Positions 27,835 to 36,845 of a stretch of 64,000 nt of DNA are shown piece after piece (the first letter of the stretch is position 1; each line of letters begins with the position of its first letter). Below the pieces are notes generated by a model. It did not search any database and had not been told where the DNA came from. It worked only from the letters and a program-made list of their open reading frames with translations. The DNA comes from Dysgonomonas mossii (GTDB lineage Bacteria > Bacteroidota > Bacteroidia > Bacteroidales > Dysgonomonadaceae): contig NZ_SPPK01000002.1 of assembly GCF_004569505.1 (NCBI RefSeq), positions 744,001 through 808,000 of the forward strand, written 5' to 3'. A program made the position numbers and the translations under genes.

Positions 27835-28145
27835 AGTGTATCAATACATATTTCGCTTATATCCATAAAGCAATCTTTCCTTGTGATTTATATATATAAA
27901 AATTGTCTAATATATGAGCTGTCACCTTTAAGAGTAATTTCTTCAGAGGGAAAAAGTGACAATAAATAATATGCTGATACCTGTTACTTTTGTTACTTTT
28001 TATGTTGGGAGAATTGCTTTGGTTGCTGAATATGAGATCGTAGCACGAACTTTGACAAAAGAAAATAAAAAGCTGTAAAACTGCTTTTTAATGATAAAAA
28101 TAATATATTTTTGAAGAAAGAATATTAACTCAAAAAATATCAGGT
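27835..28145. other. Intergenic upstream of the SPFH gene
   Basis: Holds copy B of the dispersed TGTTAC hairpin (27952-28001). The sequence TATATTTTTG near 28105 could be a -7 box for the SPFH gene. No other gene is visible. Confidence 0.4.
27952..28001 (+). repeat. Dispersed TGTTAC hairpin, copy B
   Basis: AAAAGTGACA (27952-27961) can pair over 10 positions with TGTTACTTTT (27982-27991), one of the pairs being G-U, with a 20-base loop. The 20-base motif 27982-28001 is identical to the other copies. It is about 145 bases before the SPFH gene start. Confidence 0.6.
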
Positions 28146-29264
28146 ATGGGACTTTTTGATAAGCTAAGAAATGAATTAATAGATATTATCGAATTTTTAG
28201 ATAATACGCAAGATACTATTGTTTACCGTTTTGAAAGGTACAACAACGAAATAAAAAACAATGCGAAACTGATTGTTCGCGAAGGGCAGATAGCCGTATT
28301 TGTAAATGAGGGCGAAATCGCTGATACTTTTACTCCCGGCACTTATACGCTTAACACTCAAAACCTGCCGATACTCACCACGCTGAAAGGATGGAAGTAT
28401 GGATTTAATAGTCCGTTCAAGGCAGAAGTCTATTTTGTGAGTACAAAGAACTTTATAGACCAGAAATGGGGAACCAAGAATGCCATAATTTTAAACGATA
28501 ACCGTTTTGGAATGGTCGAAATAAGAGCATTTGGGATCTACTCATTCAAGATAACCGATGCCCCTGTGTTTATTAGGGAGATTGTAGGAACGAATCAGAC
28601 CTTTACTACCGACAATATTAAAGAACAACTGAAGAGTATTATTGTTACCCGCTTTTCGGATGCCGCAGCAGAGTCAAACTTGCCGATAGAATCGTATGCC
28701 GCTAACCTGAATGAACTTTCGGAAGTTATATTCGGCTATATGAAGGATGATTTTGGTGCATACGGTATGGATGTAACCAAATTCCTGATAGAGAATATTT
28801 CTATGCCTGATGAGGTGAAGAAAGAAATATTCGAACTTAGCCGCCTTGATAAAATAGATTTGGATAAACTGACCAAAATGAAGGCTGCAAAGGCTATGGA
28901 AGCGGCAGCCGAAAACCCTTCGGGTACGGCCGGTATGGGAGTCGGGCTTGGTGCGGGTATGGCAATGGCCAATCAGATGGTACAATCGATGGCTAACCAG
29001 ACATATTCAGCTAATCAAAGTACTTCTGGACAAGCTGTGCCTCCACCACTTCCAGGCACTGCTTCTTACTATGTGGCAGTGAACGGGCAGCAAGCAGGCC
29101 CTTTTGATAAGGCCGCATTAGTAGAACTTTCAAAGAGCAATACACTGACCCGTGATACTTTGGTTTGGAAAAACGGATTGGCAGATTGGGCTCCGGCAGG
29201 AAATCAGCCGGACTTGCAAGACCTTTGGACAATGACACCTCCTCCTCTGCCAAAACAAGATTAG
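28146..29264 (+). CDS. SPFH/band-7 protein with C-terminal GYF_2 domain
   Basis: 372 residues, starting MGLFDKLRNELIDIIEF. Residues about 20-245 form an SPFH (virion-core/YdjI-like) domain; about 250-305 is a low-complexity Gly/Ala/Met/Gln linker; about 306-365 is a GYF_2 (DUF4339) domain (YYVAVNGQQAGPFDKAALVEL, split as usual, and LVWKNGLADWAPAG). SPFH proteins build membrane microdomain scaffolds; GYF_2 domains bind partners. There is no membrane segment, so recruitment by a partner is likely, and the next gene, 3 bases downstream, is a zinc-ribbon membrane protein. In Bacillus subtilis the ydjFGHI operon pairs YdjI (SPFH) with a zinc-ribbon membrane protein in PspA-type membrane-stress defence. 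Confidence 0.88.
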   Translation: MGLFDKLRNELIDIIEFLDNTQDTIVYRFERYNNEIKNNAKLIVREGQIAVFVNEGEIADTFTPGTYTLNTQNLPILTTLKGWKYGFNSPFKAEVYFVSTKNFIDQKWGTKNAIILNDNRFGMVEIRAFGIYSFKITDAPVFIREIVGTNQTFTTDNIKEQLKSIIVTRFSDAAAESNLPIESYAANLNELSEVIFGYMKDDFGAYGMDVTKFLIENISMPDEVKKEIFELSRLDKIDLDKLTKMKAAKAMEAAAENPSGTAGMGVGLGAGMAMANQMVQSMANQTYSANQSTSGQAVPPPLPGTASYYVAVNGQQAGPFDKAALVELSKSNTLTRDTLVWKNGLADWAPAGNQPDLQDLWTMTPPPLPKQD

Positions 29265-29267
29265 GAT

Positions 29268-30359
29268 ATGGCGGATAACGTTCAAATTACATTGAATGGC
29301 AGCGACACATATCAATGTCCGCAATGTGGCGCTGCTCTTAAATACAAACCGGGAACAGATTTTCTTCACTGCGATTACTGTGGGATGGATACTCCCATCA
29401 ATAGTAAAAAGGTTGATGACGTACAGGAACTTGATTTTGATACGTATGCAGAGCAGGCTGAGACTCTAAGCACTAAAGCGACAAAAGTTATCAGTTGCCG
29501 TACTTGCGGTGCAGAATCTACTTTCGACGAAAGCATGAAGTCTGTAGAGTGTCCTTATTGTGCAACACCGCTGATTGTATCGGATGCCTACGAGGAACGC
29601 CTTGTTCAGCCATCGTACTTGTTGCCGTTCAAGATTTCTGATAATGAGATCGGGAGCTATATGTCTGTTTGGATATCCAGACGATGGTTTACTCCCAATA
29701 AATTAAAATCGAGGGCTTTGTACGATCGCAGGCAACAAGGTGTTTATATCCCTTGTTGGACTTACGATGCTCAGACCGAGACGGATTATACCGGCGAACG
29801 AGGAGATGATTATACCACCACGGTAGGAGTCGGTAAAAATCGTCGTACCGAGACACGCACACGTTGGAGTGATATTAGCGGGCATATTTCTTTGTTCTTC
29901 GACGATGTTATGGTTCCTGCATCTAAGATCATCACAACACAAGTGATGACTGAGATCAGCAATTGGGATATGATGAACATGGTAGAGGCTGATAATCGCT
30001 TTCTTAGTGGCTTTATTACAGAGAAGTATAATATAAATATGCAAACCGGATATGCGGCTGCCAAAAGTAAGATGGAGTCGGATATTGACTATGCTATCTG
30101 TCAGGATATCGGAGGTGATAGGCAACGTGTACATTCTAAAAAGATGTCCTTTAGCGATGTGAAGTTCAAGTTGATATTGTTGCCTGTGTATATGTCGTCT
30201 TATACATATAATAACAAGCTATATCATTTCTTTGTGAATGCACGTACGGGACGTGTAACAGGCGACAGACCATATAGTGTTGCTAAAATAGCTTTGGCTA
30301 TTACGGGGGGGCTTATATTACTGGCTCTGTTTATTTGGTTCGTAAATAATTATGGATGA
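29268..30359 (+). CDS. Zinc-ribbon membrane protein paired with SPFH protein
   Basis: 363 residues. Two zinc ribbons open the protein: CPQCG ... CDYCG (about residues 18-41) and CRTCG ... CPYCA (about 78-100). A beta-rich domain (about 110-330) with WTYDAQTETDYTGERGDDY follows, and one hydrophobic segment near the C-terminus (about 340-360, IALAITGGLILLALFIWFV) anchors it to the membrane. The arrangement resembles the YdjG-type partner of SPFH proteins, but no PspA homologue is present nearby. It is separated from the SPFH gene by 3 bases, so the two make a unit. Confidence 0.85.
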   Translation: MADNVQITLNGSDTYQCPQCGAALKYKPGTDFLHCDYCGMDTPINSKKVDDVQELDFDTYAEQAETLSTKATKVISCRTCGAESTFDESMKSVECPYCATPLIVSDAYEERLVQPSYLLPFKISDNEIGSYMSVWISRRWFTPNKLKSRALYDRRQQGVYIPCWTYDAQTETDYTGERGDDYTTTVGVGKNRRTETRTRWSDISGHISLFFDDVMVPASKIITTQVMTEISNWDMMNMVEADNRFLSGFITEKYNINMQTGYAAAKSKMESDIDYAICQDIGGDRQRVHSKKMSFSDVKFKLILLPVYMSSYTYNNKLYHFFVNARTGRVTGDRPYSVAKIALAITGGLILLALFIWFVNNYG

Positions 30360-30407
30360 TAAGGGGATAAGCTCTAGAACTGTATAGCTATAATTTGAAT
30401 TGTATAT

Positions 30408-30908
30408 CTAGTTGTTGATAAAGTACCTGACAACTTCTCTAAAGAAAAAGAAAGACAGGATAATTGCAACAACTAGTTTCATTATGATTCCGGCTAAGAA
30501 GCCAACAAAGGCACCAAAGCCCGCCTTGAGCGCGACACTGAACTCTTTATTATCCAATATCTCTCCTATTACTGCGCAGACAAAAGGGAGGATAATAAAA
30601 CCCCAGGGAGGAAAGATGAAAAGACCTAGTACCATCCCTATAGCACTTCCCCATACACCGTACGAACCTCCTCCCAGTTTTTTCGTGCCCCAAATAGGAA
30701 TGTAATAATCTAATAGTTGGACGATTATGATAATTATACCCCAAGCAACAAGAAATTCTGTGGAGAAATCTATTTTGGATGTAAATTGTAACAGAACAAT
30801 TGCGATGTAATTTAGCGGAACTCCAGGTAAAGCGGGTAAAATACACCCGATAATCCCGATGATGACAAGGACTGTTCCGATTGTAATAAGAATAAAGTCA
30901 AGGGCCAT
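30408..30908 (-). CDS. DUF456 family membrane protein
   Basis: 166 residues, strongly hydrophobic. About four membrane segments, with the family marks GCILPALPGVPLNYIAIVLL near residue 22 and glycine-rich helix-packing stretches (GVWGSAIGMVLGLF and GAFVGFLAGIIMKL). The length and motif pattern match DUF456. Function is unknown; a glycine-zipper-like packing is implied. It is convergent with the zinc-ribbon gene, and no terminator hairpin of note lies between them. Confidence 0.9.
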   Translation of the reverse strand: MALDFILITIGTVLVIIGIIGCILPALPGVPLNYIAIVLLQFTSKIDFSTEFLVAWGIIIIIVQLLDYYIPIWGTKKLGGGSYGVWGSAIGMVLGLFIFPPWGFIILPFVCAVIGEILDNKEFSVALKAGFGAFVGFLAGIIMKLVVAIILSFFFFREVVRYFINN

Positions 30909-31391
30909 ATTGTTTTGTTATGAGATTTGGTAACTTTGTTTAAATGGTTGATTCTAAAAGTATATCATTCAGAGTATTGTTGTATTTATTCATTATTAAT
31001 ATGAACGAAAAGAGACCATGTTTATGATCTCTCTCTTTTTTAATACTCTATTCGACTCCTTTTTTACTGTACCAAGACTTCGATTGAGCCTTGTGGGCTT
31101 TGTACTAATAATTTAGGATTGTACAATCTTCAATGGTTTTCCTCATTTTCTTACCGTCACATTCTCCTGTTATATTTTAGTATTTAAACATAGAACAGGC
31201 AAAAAAGTTTTTAAAAGGTCATTTTTTATTCAGAAATACGATGATGTATCAGAAGAGAGAATATCGTTTATGGTCATTTTTATAAAGTTTATACTTTTAT
31301 CTTTTTACGTTAAGGTAGCAAATGAAAAGTAATGAAAAAAGCCTCGCATCATTTTATGCAAGGCTTCCACTTTTCCGACTATTGGAGAGTT
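30909..31391. other. Intergenic between DUF456 and DUF3836 genes
   Basis: A hairpin GAGACCAT/ATGATCTC (31012-31019 with 31024-31031, one mismatch) flanked by A and T runs may be a terminator on either strand, and the DUF3836 terminator lies at 31334. No gene or tRNA was seen in the rest. Confidence 0.4.
31334..31366 (-). terminator. Terminator of the DUF3836 gene
   Basis: AAGCCT (31339-31344) pairs with AGGCTT (31361-31366) and GCAT (31346-31349) with ATGC (31356-31359). On the minus strand the hairpin is followed by six T. Confidence 0.8.
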
Positions 31392-31736
31392 TTATTTTTT
31401 TGACCAATTGCTAGATTTATTGTCCCATTTGTATAGAGTAGGAGCTGTTGGCTGATTGTTTTTATCGTAGCTATATTCATATTTTTGAACACCGATCCAT
31501 CCTTTTGCTCCATCCCATTCGTAAGTAGCTTTTTCTTGCATACGTCCGGTAGCATCATAGTTATAAACCGTCTTGGTTAAAGGGGCGTTGGTGTTTTTGT
31601 CACATAACAAGAATTCCTTTACGCAACCTGTTTCAGTTGTTTCTATATTGCTGAACATCACTGTTTCCGGATCATTAGCATATATGCTCAATGATAAAAA
31701 TAGAACTGCGAATAATAATAATTTTTTTAGGTTCAT
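31392..31736 (-). CDS. DUF3836 family exported protein
   Basis: 114 residues with a signal peptide (about 1-20, FAVLFLSLSIYAN). The mature part carries YD and W repeats (VYNYDATGRMQEKATYEWDG, KYEYSYDKNNQ, LYKWDNKSSNW) of the kind found in DUF3836, a small secreted family largely seen in Bacteroidales. The pattern is distantly like YD/RHS strand repeats, and is probably a short beta structure. Its function is unknown. It is monocistronic, with a clear terminator at 31334 and a long upstream region. Confidence 0.88.
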   Translation of the reverse strand: MNLKKLLLFAVLFLSLSIYANDPETVMFSNIETTETGCVKEFLLCDKNTNAPLTKTVYNYDATGRMQEKATYEWDGAKGWIGVQKYEYSYDKNNQPTAPTLYKWDNKSSNWSKK

Positions 31737-32127
31737 GGCTTTATTTATTTAGTTATACAAAGATACTTTTGTTTCTTTATATATAAGACGTATTTTGTAA
31801 TAAAAAGTCACAATGATACAGTTAAATATAGTTAATATTGTATTTGTATATTCTATTTTATTTTGTTTTAGGTTGTTTTGTCTTTCAAAATGAAAGTTGT
31901 ATTGCTTCTGGATTATATCTATGCGAATAGAATAACTTTTAAGGTAGAAAAGAGTAATAAAAAGTCATCAAAAAATATCAAAAATTTAAAATAAGTAAAA
32001 ATATAAGAAGAGGTTAGTAAAAATCCTCCTTGATGAGAATTAATCTCTTTCATATATCAAAAAAAATGACGAAATTTGCGTGCCTTAAAAATGAGAATAT
32101 TAAACTATATATAATCAATAAAAACAA
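31737..32127. other. Divergent intergenic before the PPi-phosphofructokinase gene
   Basis: Very AT-rich, 391 bases with no open frame of note. GAAATTTGC near 32070 may be the -7 region for the downstream gene. Nothing else could be supported. Confidence 0.35.
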
Positions 32128-33774
32128 ATGAAAAAAAGTGCGTTACAAATTGCAAGAGCTGCTTATAACCCTAAAATGCCAAAAGCATTGTATGGCTCTG
32201 TAAAAGTTGAGGAAGGAGCAGCTACTCAATCCGTAGCAGATCAGGAAGAGGTGAAAAAGTTATTCCCTAATACATATGGGATGCCGACTATCAAGTTTGT
32301 AGAAACTTCAGAAAAGGTAAGCTTACCTGCTATCAATGTAGGAGTTATACTTTCTGGAGGACAAGCTCCTGGTGGTCATAATGTTATCGCCGGTCTTTTT
32401 GATGGTATAAAAAATATGAATGTCAGCAGTCGTCTTTTCGGATTCCTAATGGGTCCGGGCGGTTTGGTTGATCACGATTATAAAGAACTTACAGCCGACA
32501 TTATCGATGAATATCGTAATACAGGAGGTTTTGATATTATCGGTTCTGGTCGTACAAAGCTCGAAAGCAAAGAGCAATTTGACAAAGGTCTTGAAATATT
32601 GAAAAAACTAGATATAAAAGCTCTTGTTATTATCGGTGGTGACGACTCGAACACAAATGCTTGTGTGCTTGCTGAATACTATAAAGAAATCAATGCAGGT
32701 GTTCAGGTAATCGGTTGTCCGAAAACAATTGACGGTGACTTGAAAAATGAAATGATAGAAACTTCATTCGGTTTCGATACAGCTTGTAAAGTATATGCTG
32801 AAGTTATCGGTAATATACAACGCGACTGTAACTCTGCTCGCAAATACTGGCACTTTATCAAACTAATGGGACGTTCTGCTTCTCATATCGCATTGGAATG
32901 TGCTCTTCAGGTACAACCAAACGTATGTATTATCTCAGAAGAGGTAGAAGCTCAAAAATTATCTTTGGATGATATCGTTACAGATATAGCAAATGTTGTA
33001 GCTAAACGTGCAGAAGATGGTAATAACTTCGGAACAGTTTTGATCCCTGAAGGTCTTATCGAATTTATTCCTGCCATGAAAGGTCTTATTTCAGAATTGA
33101 ATGATTTCTTGGCACATCATCAACGTGAATTCAATGCTGTTCCTAAAGATGATCAGCTTGCATATATACAAAAGAACCTGTCTGCCGAAAATGCGAAAAT
33201 ATTCGCAAGCTTACCTTCCGGTGTAGCTCGTCAGTTGACTTTAGATCGTGACCCTCACGGAAACGTACAAGTTTCTTTGATCGAAACAGAGAAGCTATTA
33301 TCTGAAATGGTAGGTAATAAACTGGCTGAAATGAAAGTTGCCGGTAAATACAAAGGTAAGTTTGCTGCTCAGGAACACTTCTTCGGTTACGAAGGACGTT
33401 GTGCAACTCCTTCAAACTACGATTCAGATTATTGTTATTCGTTAGGATATACTGCTGCTGCTCTTATCGCTGCAGGTAAGACCGGTTATATGTCTTCTGT
33501 GCGCAACACAACAGCGCCTGCTAGCGAATGGATTGCCGGTGGTGTGCCTGTAACAATGATGATGAATATGGAACGTCGTCATGGCGAAATGAAACCTGTA
33601 ATCCAGAAAGCTTTAGTGAAACTTGATGGAGCACCATTCCAATATTTTGCTGCACATCGTGAAGAGTGGGCTGTTGGAACAGAGTTTGTATATCCGGGGC
33701 CAATTCAGTTCTTCGGACCATCAGAAGTTTGCGACCAACCTACAGTTACATTAAGACTGGAACAAGGAAGATAA
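32128..33774 (+). CDS. pfp: Diphosphate--fructose-6-phosphate 1-phosphotransferase
   Basis: 548-residue cytosolic PPi-dependent phosphofructokinase, making fructose-1,6-bisphosphate with pyrophosphate in place of ATP and able to run in reverse. The nucleotide/PPi loop GGDDSNTNACVLAEYY near residue 170 has the Asp-Asp that favours PPi over ATP, and PKTIDGDLKN (about 199-208) carries the catalytic region. Other marks are GRSASHIALECALQ and a C-terminal substrate region. The length fits the long (clade II, plant-beta-like) type. This is the phosphofructokinase form common in anaerobic Bacteroidales. A strong terminator lies just downstream, followed by tRNA-Gln. Confidence 0.95.
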   Translation: MKKSALQIARAAYNPKMPKALYGSVKVEEGAATQSVADQEEVKKLFPNTYGMPTIKFVETSEKVSLPAINVGVILSGGQAPGGHNVIAGLFDGIKNMNVSSRLFGFLMGPGGLVDHDYKELTADIIDEYRNTGGFDIIGSGRTKLESKEQFDKGLEILKKLDIKALVIIGGDDSNTNACVLAEYYKEINAGVQVIGCPKTIDGDLKNEMIETSFGFDTACKVYAEVIGNIQRDCNSARKYWHFIKLMGRSASHIALECALQVQPNVCIISEEVEAQKLSLDDIVTDIANVVAKRAEDGNNFGTVLIPEGLIEFIPAMKGLISELNDFLAHHQREFNAVPKDDQLAYIQKNLSAENAKIFASLPSGVARQLTLDRDPHGNVQVSLIETEKLLSEMVGNKLAEMKVAGKYKGKFAAQEHFFGYEGRCATPSNYDSDYCYSLGYTAAALIAAGKTGYMSSVRNTTAPASEWIAGGVPVTMMMNMERRHGEMKPVIQKALVKLDGAPFQYFAAHREEWAVGTEFVYPGPIQFFGPSEVCDQPTVTLRLEQGR

Positions 33775-33794
33775 AATATTCAAAATATTTTAGC

Positions 33795-33830
33795 AAGAGG
33801 CTGTAATTTTGTTACAGCCTCTTTTTTGTT
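33795..33830 (+). terminator. Rho-independent terminator after pfp
   Basis: A perfect 12-bp stem (33795-33806 with 33812-33823), 5-base loop, then a T-rich tail. Confidence 0.92.
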
Positions 33831-33922
33831 GGCTATGAAACGGTTAGAGATGCTGTTGTATCAATAATCTATTAAGAGCAGTCTTTCTTTATAAGAAATT
33901 CAACAAAAACATATCGAAAAGC

Positions 33923-33953
33923 TTTGTTTATTAATAAAAAACTTCTACTTTTG
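33923..33953 (+). promoter_or_regulatory. Promoter of tRNA-Gln
   Basis: TTTG (33923-33926), 19 bases, then TACTTTTG (33946-33953): a near-ideal Bacteroidetes promoter. The start of transcription would be near 33960, about 18 bases before the mature tRNA. Confidence 0.75.
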
Positions 33954-33977
33954 CACTGCTTTTGAAGCAAATGGTAT

Positions 33978-34048
33978 TGTCTCATGGTGTAATGGTAACA
34001 CAACTGATTTTGGTTCAGTCGTTCAAGGTTCGAATCCTTGTGAGACAA
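33978..34048 (+). tRNA. tRNA-Gln (UUG)
   Basis: 71 bases. Acceptor stem TGTCTCA (33978-33984) with TGAGACA (34041-34047); anticodon stem ACTGA/TCAGT (34003-34007, 34015-34019) around loop TTTTGGT with anticodon TTG at 34010-34012; T arm with GGTTCGAATCC. CCA is not encoded. It reads CAA codons (and CAG by wobble). Confidence 0.96.
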
Positions 34049-34053
34049 CTACA

Positions 34054-34103
34054 AAAATAAGAAAAGAGCTGTATATTAAAATATACAGCTCTTTTCTTAT
34101 TTT
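34054..34103. terminator. Bidirectional terminator, 24-bp inverted repeat
   Basis: Arms 34054-34077 and 34080-34103 are exact inverted matches over 24 bases with only two bases between them; A-rich and T-rich ends suit termination on both strands. It sits between tRNA-Gln and the convergent TIM-barrel gene. Confidence 0.9.
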
Positions 34104-34133
34104 ACCCTTACTGTTTCTTTTGCGTTGTCACTA

Positions 34134-34949
34134 CTATTTTGAGTTCAGCATAAAGTATTCCAGACTTTTCTTGATATCATCTATTTGAGAATCTCCAAAG
34201 CTTTCATACTCTGTAGAAATAAGCCCGTTGAAGTTTTGCCTTTTCAGTTCATTTATTACTTCTTTCACTTGCAATACACCTGTCCCCCATGTTGTATCTT
34301 CCATTGCTTCGTTCAGGTCTTTCATGTGTACAACCTTTATTCGTCCATCAAACTTCTTGAGAGCCTCTATAGGGTCGTTTCCTGTTCTTTTCCAGTGTCC
34401 GATATCAGCACATACGCCCATTATCTTATTTCGTCCTTCGAGGGCTTTTACAAGTACATCCGGATTTGCATAGATAGAAGGTTCAGGATGGTTATGTATG
34501 GCTACTTCGATATCGTATTTGAGTGCAAGTTGTTCAACAAAGTCAAGTTGTTCCAATTTTGGTTCACATGTTACGGTATGTACTCCCACATCTTTCGAGA
34601 AACTGAAAAATCGCTCCCATTCTTCATTCGTATCATACGATGCTACGCCGAAGGCATATAAGGTAATATCCCGATCTTTAAATTCCTTTTTCAGTTGAGC
34701 TTTTGTTTCCTCCGACAAATCAAAGTTCAGATAAGCTGTATCAGGGAAATTTTTTCCTAAAGCCTGAGAGAAGAATGCTTCGGCGTAGTGGATACCCAGA
34801 TCTTTTGTTTTATCGAGTGTTTCCATCAGCGTGAACTTGTGGAATGTATATGTCTGGATACCCATTTTCCATTCGGATTGTTTTGCCCCTTCTTTACATC
34901 CGATAAAACATAAAGAGATGAATAATAATAAAAGCTTCAAATTTTTCAT
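34134..34949 (-). CDS. Sugar phosphate isomerase/epimerase family lipoprotein
   Basis: 271 residues. A lipoprotein signal (KLLLLFISLCFIGC, Cys near 18) places it in the periplasm on a membrane. The rest is an AP-endonuclease-2-type TIM barrel (about 25-270) with metal-ligand-like residues in IHNHPE, VCADIGHW, VVHMKDL and STEYE, as in xylose-isomerase-like epimerases. Such barrels act on keto- or aldo-sugars. It lies downstream of, and on the same strand as, a Tat-exported Gfo/Idh oxidoreductase (148-base gap), a pairing often seen in Bacteroidetes 3-keto-sugar processing. The substrate is not known. Confidence 0.87.
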   Translation of the reverse strand: MKNLKLLLLFISLCFIGCKEGAKQSEWKMGIQTYTFHKFTLMETLDKTKDLGIHYAEAFFSQALGKNFPDTAYLNFDLSEETKAQLKKEFKDRDITLYAFGVASYDTNEEWERFFSFSKDVGVHTVTCEPKLEQLDFVEQLALKYDIEVAIHNHPEPSIYANPDVLVKALEGRNKIMGVCADIGHWKRTGNDPIEALKKFDGRIKVVHMKDLNEAMEDTTWGTGVLQVKEVINELKRQNFNGLISTEYESFGDSQIDDIKKSLEYFMLNSK

Positions 34950-35097
34950 ATTGTTTGGTATTAAAAATAAGTAGTTATAATCTGGGCGTTTCTCGATTCG
35001 TGCATATAATATTCTTGTACGAAAGAATATAAAAGTATACCAAAGATATGAATATTATCGAATTAAATCATCCTTGGTATACTCTTGATATCTAAGT

Positions 35098-36576
35098 TTA
35101 AGGCATCGCAGGCAAAGCCCATCCATTCCTATATGTATGCTTTATGTATTCAGCAGCGGTGTCTTGTGCATTTAATGTTATATATTCTCTTTCAAAGTGT
35201 GGATGCCCGTCTTCTACACGGAAGCTATCTTTTGAGACAATTCTTAGTTCTTCGTTTGCACCTATATTTGTAAACTTCATTTTCTCTCCATCCCATTTCA
35301 AAATTTTATTCAGGCTTTGTAAACGTATGGCAAGAACACCAAGTAAGACCATTTCGTTGAATGGTCCAGCGTATCCGAAGTTGCTCGATGTTTCAACCCT
35401 GTTGTCTGCAGATTCTTTACAAGCCCTGATCCAATCCTGCTCATGATACCCGTCAGAATATCCTATAGCACCCGGAACACGCCGAAGGGTTTGAGGAACA
35501 TTCGGTGTACGTCCCGATAGCAAGCGAGGATTAAATCCACCACAATCAGTTAGCAGCGTATCTTTCGAGCCAACGAATAAACAGCCACCAAGCCCATCTC
35601 TCATAAGATCGGTTCCATCGGGGAGCAAATCAGGGCGATGAGGGAAAAGCCCGCCATCATACCAATACACCTTTACCTCGGGCATTGCTACTTTAGGCAT
35701 ATTGTCTCGTGATGGGAATGTAAATTCTACCTGTTCACTCTGAGGCGGAGATTCGGTATTGATAAGGGAAGAACTACCCTGTATCTTAGTCGGATAACCG
35801 AGCTTTAGTGCTTGGTAGATAGGGTCGAGCACATGGCAAGCCATATCGCCAAAAGCTCCCGTGCCGAAATCCCACCACCCACGCCAATTCCAAGGAGTAT
35901 ACACGGGGTTGTAAGGGCGGAAAGGAGCAGGCCCTATAAAGTTATCCCAATCCAATGTTGAAGGTACTTTTACTACTTCTTTAGGACGCTGTAACCCTTG
36001 AGGCCATATCGGGCGGTCTGTCCATGCATGCACTTCACGCACTTCGCCTATTTCTCCGTTCCATATCCATTCGCATACCTGACGTACTCCATCGCCCGAA
36101 TTTCCCTGATTCCCCATTTGAGTCGCTACCTTATGTTTGGCAGCCAAACGTGTTAGCAGACGACTTTCATATATTGAGTGTGTTAATGGCTTTTGACAGT
36201 AAACATGTTTGTTCAGCGTTAATGCTGTTGCTGCTATGATGGCATGTGTATGGTCGGGGGTAGATATCATTACACCATCAATCTCTTTACCTATTTCATC
36301 AAACATTTTGCGCCAATCTTTGTAACGCTTGGCTTTCGGGAAGTCATTGAAACAGTTTTTAGAATAAGCCCAGTCTACATCGCAAAGACCTATTATATTT
36401 TCAGTATTCATTCCTATAAGGTTAGGATGTCCTTTTCCACCTACGCCTATACCCACTATATTAAGTTTGTCACTAGGGGCTTTATGTCCCAATCCGCTGA
36501 TAACATTTGATGGAAAAATGTATAAACCGGCAGCGGCTATAGCTGATTTTTTTATAAAATTTCTACGAGAAGTCAT
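35098..36576 (-). CDS. Tat-exported Gfo/Idh/MocA oxidoreductase
   Basis: 492 residues from the ATG at 36576 (MTSRRNFIKKSAIAAAGLYI). The SRRNFIKK motif and hydrophobic stretch make a twin-arginine signal, so the enzyme is folded with NAD(P) and exported. An upstream in-frame ATG at 36660 would bury that signal behind 28 residues and is rejected. The Rossmann part (about 35-160) shows VGIGVGGKGH and STPDHTHA, and CQKPLTHS carries the Lys-Pro pair of the family. The remainder is the long substrate-binding domain of the Bacteroidetes subgroup. It probably oxidises a sugar or inositol; the TIM-barrel lipoprotein downstream and the divergent AraC gene support a small sugar-use unit. Confidence 0.9.
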   Translation of the reverse strand: MTSRRNFIKKSAIAAAGLYIFPSNVISGLGHKAPSDKLNIVGIGVGGKGHPNLIGMNTENIIGLCDVDWAYSKNCFNDFPKAKRYKDWRKMFDEIGKEIDGVMISTPDHTHAIIAATALTLNKHVYCQKPLTHSIYESRLLTRLAAKHKVATQMGNQGNSGDGVRQVCEWIWNGEIGEVREVHAWTDRPIWPQGLQRPKEVVKVPSTLDWDNFIGPAPFRPYNPVYTPWNWRGWWDFGTGAFGDMACHVLDPIYQALKLGYPTKIQGSSSLINTESPPQSEQVEFTFPSRDNMPKVAMPEVKVYWYDGGLFPHRPDLLPDGTDLMRDGLGGCLFVGSKDTLLTDCGGFNPRLLSGRTPNVPQTLRRVPGAIGYSDGYHEQDWIRACKESADNRVETSSNFGYAGPFNEMVLLGVLAIRLQSLNKILKWDGEKMKFTNIGANEELRIVSKDSFRVEDGHPHFEREYITLNAQDTAAEYIKHTYRNGWALPAMP

Positions 36577-36845
36577 ATAATAGTTGTTTAAAGTTCTTTG
36601 ATCATAAGATTTTGATACCCTACTTTCGTTCTGTGATTTATTTTGTTTATAATTAATCAACAGGAAAATGAAAATTCATGGATAATTAAGGTTGCAAAAA
36701 GTCGCTACTTATTTTGTCTAAAAGTATATTTTTCATGATATTAAAACAAAAATAGTGAATGCGGAGAATAAAAAAGATAGACTATCTTTGCTAAAAGGAT
36801 GGATTATTATTGCTATTTTTATTTGATATCTAAAAACAGGGTGAA

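Noticed and set aside
31012..31031. Hairpin with A and T flanks between DUF456 and DUF3836.
   Set aside because: It may be a terminator, but no gene end is close enough to assign it, so no separate call is made.
36577..36660. Upstream ATG for the Gfo/Idh gene.
   Set aside because: It would put 28 polar residues before a classic twin-arginine signal.
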